A stretch of DNA of 40,223 nt from Chitinophagales bacterium (GTDB lineage Bacteria; Bacteroidota; Bacteroidia; Chitinophagales; S012-47): the NCBI GenBank assembly GCA_026981615.1, contig JALSIH010000210.1, forward strand, positions 1 to 40,223, in the 5' to 3' direction. Positions 32,998 to 40,223 of this stretch are shown one piece after another (within the stretch, counting starts at the first letter, position 1; every line of letters begins with the position of its first letter). The notes beneath the pieces were generated by a model. That model worked only from the letters and a program-made list of their open reading frames with translations, was not told the DNA's origin and searched no databases. A program made the translations under genes and the position numbers.

Positions 32998-35900
32998 ATG
33001 CGTCCTCTTAAACCTATATATACCAGTCTTTTATGGCTTTTTGTCCTGTCTTTTGTTTTTCTGGCAGGAGCAAGTGACTTAAAGGCTACACACCTGGCAG
33101 GGGGCTATATTCGGATCGAATGCATAGGTGGCAACCAATATAAAATCTTTTTGTACCGCTATAAAGATGCCAGCGGAGTGGCACTGCCCGGAACCAATAC
33201 CATACATATTGATCCGGTGAATGCCAGCGAGGGCAACGATGTGACTTATACTGCCACGAGGGTTTCCATAACAACCGTGCCCATTCCCAAAACGAACCCC
33301 TGCCATCAGCCTCCCGAATCGAGCCTGGTGATTGAAGAACATCGCTATGAGACGGGCCCCTTTACGCTCCCTCCGGCTCCGTCAGGCTACAATATTTATA
33401 CGACTACCGATTGTTGCAGGAACTTTGCCATCATCAATCTGGTCAATCCGGGAGGAACCCAGCAGACCTTGTTTTTGCGAAGTTCGGACCGACAGGAGTT
33501 TCCCTGTAATTCTTCCCCTCAGTTCCTCAATTACCCGCCTCTCGAGATATGTGTAAACGATACGCTTCGATTTGACAACTCGGCTGTTGATCCCGATGGA
33601 GGCTTTGATAAGTCGATGCTGAGCATCGTTTTTCAACCCGTGCACGGAACGGCCAGCATCAACCCCAACAACGGAAGAATATCCTACGTGCCGAATACCG
33701 GCTTTATAGGACTGGACAGCCTGACCTACCGGGCTTGCGACAAAGGATCACCGACTGCCTGTGATCTGGCCAAAGTGTATATACGGGTGACTTATGAGAA
33801 CCTGCCTCCACAGGCTACGGACGATTACATGAGCACGACCAGCGATCGTCAGGTGGAAGCGGATTTGCTGGCCAATGACATAGACTTTGACGCAGCGATC
33901 AACCCGGCCTCTCTGAAGGTGATTCAAAATCCGCTTTACGGGGACATATGGTACCTCTCCAACGGATCAATGCGTTATGTGCCGAATGGCAGCTATGTGG
34001 GGCTGGACAGTATGAAATACCGGATTTGCGATGCGGGCGAACCCCGCTATTGCGATACGGCTACCGTTTATGTGACGGTTTCCCGTTCTGTAAATCCCAC
34101 ATTTGCCGCCAACGATTTCCATATTTTCAGTACGCCCAGCACGAATGTGTTGATATTGAACAATGATGAGGCATTTAATTCCAGCATCTCGAATGCAAGT
34201 ATTAAAATTCTGAAGGCGCCCAAAAATGGATCGGCATCGGTACTTGTCAACAAGATATTTTATCTGGCCGACCTGAAGTCCAACGGTCTGGACTCTTTGC
34301 AGTATCTGGTATGTAACTCCGAGACCCCCGCTTCCTGCGATTCGGCCTGGGTCTACCTGATCCGGAAACCGGCCGACTATCCTCCCTTTGCCCTGGACGA
34401 CACTTTTCGCATAAAAATCAATACCAACGGCACTTTCGATGTGCTTGCCAATGATTTTGATAAAGTGGAAACCCTGAATTACAGTGGTGTCAGCATTTCG
34501 ACCAAGGCTTTTCACGGAGTGGCTACAGTGGATGCCTCGGGCATCAACTACACCCCGCCCAACGGATTCTTTGGGCTCGACAGTTTTACCTATCAAATAT
34601 GCGATGCGGTGCCTGAAGACTATTGCGACTGGGCCAAGGTCTATGTATTGGTGGAAAATGAAAATTATAAGCCCTTTGCTTTTAAAGATCAATATCTGCT
34701 GGATTTTAACACCGGTGCTTCTTTCTCAGTACTTGACAATGACTTTGACAAAGACAGTGATTTGCTGACATCGGGAACGGTACAGATTATCAGCGGGCCT
34801 ATGCACGGAACGGCTACGGTCACGGGCAGGCAGATCGATTATACCCCCGACAACGGATTCAACGGCATTGACCAGGTCATCTATTCGGTTTGTGACAGCG
34901 GCAACCCGCAGAAATGCGATACGGCACGTATAGAAATTTTTGTAAAGGCCGACAATTACCTGCCTTTTGCCGCCTCCGATACCATGGACCCGTATTGCTT
35001 TTTCCCGCACAGCATTTATCCCCTGCTCAATGATCATGTTTTCAATGAGAATCTGGATTTCGGATCGGTGGTCATCACCGTGCCTCCGGCCAACGGTACA
35101 GCCATGATCAATCCCGACATGAGCTTTACCTACCAGGCGGATTCGGGCTATGTAGGCCCCGACCAGTTCAATTATCGAATTTGTGATGACAATGGCGACT
35201 GTGACGAAACCACCATTTATGTCAATGCTACGGTAATCAATTTGCCGCCCAATGCCGTAGACGACCGCAAGAAGATTGGCCAGAATACCTATGCGATTAT
35301 TGACCTGCTAAAGAATGATGTGGATCCGGAAAACAACCTGAGCTTTGAGTCATTTGATATCGTAGTGCCGGCCAAGCACGGACAGGTTTTTGTAAGTCAG
35401 AAGGGTGAGATTCTCTATCAACACGATCCCGGTTTTGCCGGGTTAGACTCTTTCAGCTACCGGATTTGTGACAATGGCATTCCCAGCCGATGCGATGAAG
35501 CATGGGTTCGAATCACCGTCATATCAAATGATCCACCGCAGGTCAACAATGATATTGTAAATATTTCCGCCTTCGGCCCCACACCCATCCGTGTATTAAA
35601 GAATGACAATATCGCATCGGGGAAGCTGGATGATCAGACACTCCGTCTGGTGACCCCGCCCGCATACGGCTTGGCGGTGATTGACTTCAGAAACCGTTTT
35701 GTGTACTATCCCACGGACTCTTCCCCTACCGCAACAGATCAGTTTACTTATTCCATATGCAATGACGGTACGCCCAAAAAATGCGGAACAGCTACCGTAA
35801 CAATCAACCTGAACTACAATCAGCCGCCACAGGTAAACAACGATGCGATCACGGTGGAATACGGCCGGCCTTATTTCTTTCAGCCGTTGAAAAATGACCT

Positions 35901-38900
35901 GGACCCCGATGGCAGGATTAAAAGAGCTACGCTCGAGATTGTGAGTGCTCCGCTGCATGGAGATATTACGGTTCTGGTTGACAGCGGTATGATTTATAAG
36001 CCGGACAACACCTATTCCGGCCCGGACCAGTTTACCTACCGTGTGTGTGATGACGGTATGTCCGTTTATTGTCGCACGGCAACGGTTCAAATAAATGTGA
36101 CTGCAAACGGTGCACCGGTGGCGGCCAATGACCAGTTCAATATACAGCTCAACACCCCGCGAAAGATCAATCTGGCAGCCAATGACACGGACCCGGATGG
36201 CAACCTGGACCCTGCCGCAGTGCGCATCACGGTCAATCCGGTTCATGGATATATATACAATCTGGTCGATGGTCAGGTGATTTACCATCCCGATTATAAT
36301 TTCTTCGGCCGCGATTCTTTTGAATATCAGATAGCAGACCGGGCCAATCCGGTGATGAAAACCACAGCTCGTGTTTATCTGTGGGTGGCGAAAGACCCCA
36401 ACACCCCCCTTGCCACGGATGATTACTTTACCGTATTTAAGAATGATTTCGGAAAATATGATATCAGGCAAAATGATGGCGCGGTGGATCCTTCGACCTA
36501 CCGCATACTGAATTACACCCGAAACGGTGACGCCTTTATAGAAAGCAACGGACTTTTGTACTATATGGCAGACCGGAATTTCTTTGGATATGACACATTG
36601 AAATATCTGGTATGTGAGAGTGCCTCCCGATGGAATTGTGATACGGCCTATGCTTATTTTGAGATTCGGGATACCTCCTACCCGATTACGGCACACGATG
36701 ATGCCGTAGATGTGTATGAGGGCTACTTCAGAAAAATCTATGTGCTTGAAAATGACTTTGACCGTGACCGCGAGACGGCAGGATATACCTTGACCGTGAT
36801 CTCACCACCCAGTCAGGGAACTGCACAGGTCGAACAGGGTGTGATAAATTACAATGCCACGCCCGGTTATACCGGCCCGGATCAGTTGGTCTATGAGGTC
36901 TGTGATGATCTCGGATGTGCTACGGCCACGGTCTTTATTCAGATTGTGCAGTCGGTAAACATTACCCCGACTGCCCTGAACGACTATTGGCATACGCATA
37001 CGGGCAAAAACCTTGTGGGCAAGCCGCTTTCCAATGACTATGATCCGGATCAGGACTCACTGGTCTATACTTTCTGTGCTGCGCTTGCAGGAGGGCCTTA
37101 TACCCGTTCATGGATGCCCCCGTTTGATTCAGTGGTTTATGCACCGGGTCTGAGTTCTCATTATCCGGCCAGTTCAAACCCGCGATTAAAGATTGATCGC
37201 TACACGGGATTGTTAACCGGGGTCCCCAATACGCCCGGGGCCCATGTGTTGACGACATGCACCGAGGAGTACAAAAACGGTCGCTTTCTTGGTAATATTC
37301 GCAGAGAAATTCAGGTGAACATTGTGAACTGTACCAAGCAGCCGATTGCCAGTATCGAAGACAATGACGGCACACCCAACGGATTGATACTTAATTGTGT
37401 GGACAATACCATCCACTTTCTGAATACAGGTCAGGCCGACTCCTTCCTTTGGGATTTCGGAATACCGGGTGTGGCCAGCGATACCTCCTCTGAATACAGC
37501 CCCACCTTTACCTATCCGGATACGGGCACCTATCTGGTTACCTTGTATGCCGAGCCGGGAGCGGCCTGCATGGATGTCGATCAGATGGTCGTGAAAATCT
37601 ATAAAACACCGATACCCGATTTTTCATATTCGGAGCCTCTTTGTTCGGGACAAACCATACGTTTCAAGGATTCTACCAATCCGGTAAACGGAAAAATCAT
37701 CGCCTGGAACTGGAAGTTTACACCCACGGACTTCAAACAGCAAAAAAATCCGAAATACAAATACAACAGCGAAGGAGTCAAAACCATCACACTGGATGTC
37801 TTTGCAAATACGGGCTGTAAGGCTCAAATTATCAAGGATATTGTCATCAATCCGTCTCCCACCATTGACCTTCCGAAGAATGTATTTCTCTGCAAGAACG
37901 ATACGCTTCTGCTCGAAGCCGATGATTCGGGTGCCAGCAGCATCATTTGGGAGCCGGAGATTGACCTCCGGTATACGGGTTCGCCCGACCGGGTACTGCT
38001 CTTCCCCAGCGTTGGCAGACAATACTCTGTGACGGCCATCAACGCTTTCGGCTGCAAAGCCGGTGACAAAACCGTGGTAGTCCCCAACGACCGGCCCGTC
38101 ATTGATGCCGGAGACCCGTTGCGCAAGTGCACAAGCCCCAGTGTATCGATGAGTCCGACTTTTCAAAATGTCTCCTTCCAGCCTACTTTTCAATGGTCTC
38201 CTCCGTCCGGTCTTCAAGATCCTACTTCCCCATATACAACTGCTTCGCCCACCCAGACGACAACCTATACGCTGACTATTTCATCGGAAGGAAAATATTG
38301 CGTGGAAAGCGATACGGTGATTGTTTATACGGAGCTGCCCGAATTAAGATTGCTTGCCGAAAAGAATGTGATTTGTGCCAATGACTTTACGCAGCTTGTC
38401 GCTGAGACCAATACACAGCAGGCCACGTTTAGCTGGGCACCGGCCTCATCCTTATCCGACCCCAATTCGCAATATCCCTATGCAACTCCATCGGTCAACA
38501 CCACCTATACGCTGACGCTCTATGACAGCATTACGCAATGTACGGTGTGGGATACCATCCGAATTCTGGTAAAACCGGTTGCAGGCCTGAGTGCCGGCCC
38601 CGATACCACCATTTGTACGGGCGATACCGTGATGCTGCAGGCCGTCAATGGCAGCCGCTTTATCTGGATGCAAGATTCCACGCTAAGCTGCCAATGCTGT
38701 GAATCTCCGCTTGCCTGGCCCGGGGTTACCAACACCTATACGCTCACGGGAAGAGATACCAACGGCTGTAAAGTAAGCGATGAAGTAACGGTTTTTGTGA
38801 ACCAGCTTCCCACGGTTTCGGCCGGTAGCGATCAGGAGTTGTGCCCGGGAGATTCCGTAATTGTGAATTTGTCAGGGGCCAGCCAATACCTCTGGTTGGA

Positions 38901-40223
38901 TGATACCTCAAAATCCTGCAATGCGTGTTCTTCCATCGTACTGTACCCGACCGTAAGCAAAGATTATGTGGTGATCGGAATTGACAATAATAATTGTGCA
39001 AGCAGCGACACGGTCAATATCCATGTATACCCGCCACCATCTACCGGATATACCGATCCTCCGCATTTGTGCGAAGGGGATACCACACAACTGGTTTTCA
39101 GCGGGGGAGCAAGTTACAACTGGTCACCGGCCTCCAGTCTCAGCAATCCGAATATAGCCGATCCGCTTGCCTTCCCTGAGCTCACAACGATCTATACCAT
39201 CACCGGGGTCGATACCAACGGCTGTCCGTTTGAAGATACGCTCAAGCTGGTGGTCAATGTCCTTCAACCGGGCAATTTCATTGCCGATACCGGTATTTGC
39301 ATTGGCGAAAGCATTACACTTTTTGCCAAAGGTTTTTCGCAATACACCTGGTCACCTGACAGCAATCTCTCCTGTGCCGCTTGTCCGACTCCGTTGGCCA
39401 CCCCATTGACTACGACCCAATATATGGCCATAGTTGCCGACAGCAACGGTTGTGTAGATACCGGAGTCGTCCTGGTCACGGTGAATCCCCTGCCCGTGGC
39501 AGGGCTCAGTGCCTCGAATGATACGCTCTGTTTCGGAGAGTCAGCTCAGCTGAATGCCAGCGGAGGAACAACTTACAGCTGGACCCCTGCATTGGGCCTC
39601 AGCGATCCGAACATTGCCAATCCGGTGGCCGGCCCGCCTTATACCGTTAATTATTCCCTTTCGGTGCTCGACCAAAACGGATGCAGCAGCGATACGACTT
39701 TGCTGATTGTGGTCAATCCCCTGCCCACGACCTACGCGGGCGAGGATACGGCCATTTGCTGGGACGATACCATCCAATTGCTTGCCACCGGTGCCGACAG
39801 TTTTCTATGGCAGGGAAGCGGATTTGTTACATGCAACGACTGTCCCGATCCGGTGATTGCTCCTGATCTGACTACGACCTACATCGTGACCGGATACAAT
39901 CAGTATGACTGCATTCTGGTGGATACGGTTCAGGTGACTGTCAATCCCGAACCGGATGCCATACAGCTTTCGCCCGATACCATTATTTGTGCCGGGGATT
40001 CTGCCCGTCTCAGAGTGAGCGGAGGGGCTTCCTACCAATGGGTGCCTGATTCTGACTTATCCTGTCTGAACTGCGACAATCCGGTCGCATCTCCGGCTGT
40101 CTCCAAGGTTTATACGGTACAGGGATTTACCGACAAGGGCTGCTATCGTTTCTATAATGTCCGGGTGGATGTGCGTCCGTTGCCCGTGGTTTCCGTAACC
40201 CCTGATACGGGTGTCTGCCTGGC
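32998..40223 (+). CDS. giant secreted protein 3 (3' end beyond window): N-domain split by 12 cadherin/Big_9-like repeats, 2 PKD, Ig-like array
   Basis: From ATG 32998 a frame stays open to the window end: at least 2408 aa. The signal peptide (about 5-25, ending FLAGASDLKA) leads to ATHLAGGYIRIECIGGNQYKI and the N-domain as far as FDNSAVDPDG (residue 201). Twelve cadherin/Big_9-like repeats (about 202-1348) then interrupt it; the N-domain resumes at DPDQDSLVYTFC (1349-1360) through TGLLTGVPNTPGAHVLTTC and EEYKNGRFLG. Two PKD-like domains (FLWDFGIPG; AWNWKF) and an Ig-like array starting at residue 1622 follow, with ten complete units matching units 0-9 of protein 2 and an eleventh cut by the edge. 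By analogy about 307 more residues, including a type B CTD, should follow (total about 2,715 aa). It begins 44 nt after protein 2, probably in the same transcript. Confidence 0.9.
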   Translation, partial: MRPLKPIYTSLLWLFVLSFVFLAGASDLKATHLAGGYIRIECIGGNQYKIFLYRYKDASGVALPGTNTIHIDPVNASEGNDVTYTATRVSITTVPIPKTNPCHQPPESSLVIEEHRYETGPFTLPPAPSGYNIYTTTDCCRNFAIINLVNPGGTQQTLFLRSSDRQEFPCNSSPQFLNYPPLEICVNDTLRFDNSAVDPDGGFDKSMLSIVFQPVHGTASINPNNGRISYVPNTGFIGLDSLTYRACDKGSPTACDLAKVYIRVTYENLPPQATDDYMSTTSDRQVEADLLANDIDFDAAINPASLKVIQNPLYGDIWYLSNGSMRYVPNGSYVGLDSMKYRICDAGEPRYCDTATVYVTVSRSVNPTFAANDFHIFSTPSTNVLILNNDEAFNSSISNASIKILKAPKNGSASVLVNKIFYLADLKSNGLDSLQYLVCNSETPASCDSAWVYLIRKPADYPPFALDDTFRIKINTNGTFDVLANDFDKVETLNYSGVSISTKAFHGVATVDASGINYTPPNGFFGLDSFTYQICDAVPEDYCDWAKVYVLVENENYKPFAFKDQYLLDFNTGASFSVLDNDFDKDSDLLTSGTVQIISGPMHGTATVTGRQIDYTPDNGFNGIDQVIYSVCDSGNPQKCDTARIEIFVKADNYLPFAASDTMDPYCFFPHSIYPLLNDHVFNENLDFGSVVITVPPANGTAMINPDMSFTYQADSGYVGPDQFNYRICDDNGDCDETTIYVNATVINLPPNAVDDRKKIGQNTYAIIDLLKNDVDPENNLSFESFDIVVPAKHGQVFVSQKGEILYQHDPGFAGLDSFSYRICDNGIPSRCDEAWVRITVISNDPPQVNNDIVNISAFGPTPIRVLKNDNIASGKLDDQTLRLVTPPAYGLAVIDFRNRFVYYPTDSSPTATDQFTYSICNDGTPKKCGTATVTINLNYNQPPQVNNDAITVEYGRPYFFQPLKNDLDPDGRIKRATLEIVSAPLHGDITVLVDSGMIYKPDNTYSGPDQFTYRVCDDGMSVYCRTATVQINVTANGAPVAANDQFNIQLNTPRKINLAANDTDPDGNLDPAAVRITVNPVHGYIYNLVDGQVIYHPDYNFFGRDSFEYQIADRANPVMKTTARVYLWVAKDPNTPLATDDYFTVFKNDFGKYDIRQNDGAVDPSTYRILNYTRNGDAFIESNGLLYYMADRNFFGYDTLKYLVCESASRWNCDTAYAYFEIRDTSYPITAHDDAVDVYEGYFRKIYVLENDFDRDRETAGYTLTVISPPSQGTAQVEQGVINYNATPGYTGPDQLVYEVCDDLGCATATVFIQIVQSVNITPTALNDYWHTHTGKNLVGKPLSNDYDPDQDSLVYTFCAALAGGPYTRSWMPPFDSVVYAPGLSSHYPASSNPRLKIDRYTGLLTGVPNTPGAHVLTTCTEEYKNGRFLGNIRREIQVNIVNCTKQPIASIEDNDGTPNGLILNCVDNTIHFLNTGQADSFLWDFGIPGVASDTSSEYSPTFTYPDTGTYLVTLYAEPGAACMDVDQMVVKIYKTPIPDFSYSEPLCSGQTIRFKDSTNPVNGKIIAWNWKFTPTDFKQQKNPKYKYNSEGVKTITLDVFANTGCKAQIIKDIVINPSPTIDLPKNVFLCKNDTLLLEADDSGASSIIWEPEIDLRYTGSPDRVLLFPSVGRQYSVTAINAFGCKAGDKTVVVPNDRPVIDAGDPLRKCTSPSVSMSPTFQNVSFQPTFQWSPPSGLQDPTSPYTTASPTQTTTYTLTISSEGKYCVESDTVIVYTELPELRLLAEKNVICANDFTQLVAETNTQQATFSWAPASSLSDPNSQYPYATPSVNTTYTLTLYDSITQCTVWDTIRILVKPVAGLSAGPDTTICTGDTVMLQAVNGSRFIWMQDSTLSCQCCESPLAWPGVTNTYTLTGRDTNGCKVSDEVTVFVNQLPTVSAGSDQELCPGDSVIVNLSGASQYLWLDDTSKSCNACSSIVLYPTVSKDYVVIGIDNNNCASSDTVNIHVYPPPSTGYTDPPHLCEGDTTQLVFSGGASYNWSPASSLSNPNIADPLAFPELTTIYTITGVDTNGCPFEDTLKLVVNVLQPGNFIADTGICIGESITLFAKGFSQYTWSPDSNLSCAACPTPLATPLTTTQYMAIVADSNGCVDTGVVLVTVNPLPVAGLSASNDTLCFGESAQLNASGGTTYSWTPALGLSDPNIANPVAGPPYTVNYSLSVLDQNGCSSDTTLLIVVNPLPTTYAGEDTAICWDDTIQLLATGADSFLWQGSGFVTCNDCPDPVIAPDLTTTYIVTGYNQYDCILVDTVQVTVNPEPDAIQLSPDTIICAGDSARLRVSGGASYQWVPDSDLSCLNCDNPVASPAVSKVYTVQGFTDKGCYRFYNVRVDVRPLPVVSVTPDTGVCL
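33601..37041 (+). repeat. 12 tandem cadherin/Big_9-like repeats inside the N-domain of protein 3
   Basis: Twelve units averaging 96 aa each end with a pattern like PP-x-A-x-D-D...(L/V)L-x-ND followed by (D)-x-D, with internal HG-x-A-x-(V/I), Y-x-P-x-x-(G/S)-(Y/F)-x-G-x-D-(S/Q)-(F/L)-x-Y and (I/V)CD-x(7)-C-(D/x)-T-A-x-V. Eleven units have the Cys pair, nine of them with exactly seven residues between. Unit 10 has neither Cys. This matches Big_9/cadherin-like domains common in bacterial adhesins. Confidence 0.85.
37861..40223 (+). repeat. Ig-like repeat array (protein 3, incomplete)
   Basis: Ten complete units and the start of an eleventh (VTPDTGVC) are present. They match units 0-10 of protein 2 by special features: unit 1 has a long insertion before the FQWSP strand, unit 2 ends DSITQC, the single A-B-C block is at 39040-39726, and unit 8 has the GADSFLWQGSG pattern. 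Unit 0 has lost the CxxC seen in the two paralogues; unit 3 has an extra Cys (SCQCC). Confidence 0.88.

Noticed and set aside
35596-36696. A 366-codon minus-strand open frame in the inserted repeats of protein 3
   Set aside because: It lies opposite a coherent repeat-encoding frame and its translation shows no domain.
23485-40223. CRISPR-like or satellite repeats
   Set aside because: The periodicity is about 230 or 290 nt, coding, and diverged at DNA level, without short identical repeats and unique spacers.
1-40223. tRNA, rRNA, riboswitch, insertion sequence or phage genes
   Set aside because: All gaps are under about 210 nt and I saw no cloverleaf, conserved aptamer, transposase or integrase sequence; a covariance-model search would settle the RNA part.

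Overview
The window is chromosomal DNA from a member of the Bacteroidota. The evidence is type IX secretion (T9SS) type B / gliding-motility-associated C-terminal domains (CTDs), AT-rich gene starts without clear Shine-Dalgarno sequences, several TAnnTTTG promoter -7 elements, a UpxY/NusG-like factor, and the order birA / rsfS-ftsH-LUD. The order or family cannot be fixed from the sequence; a Chitinophagia- or Saprospiria-like bacterium is a guess. No rRNA, tRNA, CRISPR array, insertion sequence or prophage was seen, and no gap between genes exceeds about 210 bases.

Region 1 (1-5689) is signalling. A truncated receiver-domain gene on the minus strand diverges from a tight plus-strand operon of five genes: a ThiF/E1-like adenylyltransferase-fold protein, an acyl-CoA N-acyltransferase-like protein, a 7TMR-DISM sensor histidine kinase, a receiver-histidine kinase hybrid and a CheY-like receiver. 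These genes abut or overlap by 4 nt, so an enzyme pair and its possible sensor may be made together.

Region 2 (5686-8916) holds small genes in convergent pairs with overlapping 3' ends: a carboxypeptidase-regulatory-like secreted protein, a LapA-domain membrane protein, a MiaE homologue that appears to have lost half of its iron ligands, pdxH, a UpxY-type antiterminator and apaG.

Region 3 (7957-18797) is a long minus-strand run of mostly housekeeping genes. In transcription order it reads rsfS, ftsH, LUD protein, lpxH-like, a secreted beta-propeller-like protein, prfA, a DMT transporter, yicC, an ABC-2 exporter pair, gmk, apaG, upxY. birA diverges from rsfS. A GH3-type acyl-amido synthetase followed closely by a LysE exporter completes the core block (19671-21832).

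Region 4 (22039-40223, 45% of the window) is the striking part: three consecutive paralogous giant secreted proteins of 2031 aa, 1566 aa and at least 2408 aa (the last cut by the window edge). All share a signal peptide, a Cys-rich N-terminal domain beginning ATHL(V/A)GG, two PKD-like domains and an array of about 77-aa Ig-like repeats; the two complete ones end in 90-aa T9SS type B CTDs. The arrays are in register across the three genes. Protein 1 is longer than protein 2 almost exactly because a three-repeat block (687-690 nt) is present three times instead of once. Protein 3 is longer because about 1,147 aa of twelve cadherin/Big_9-like repeats interrupt its N-terminal domain at the DPDG motif. 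These look like cell-surface or extracellular adhesins diversified by two different modes of repeat growth.
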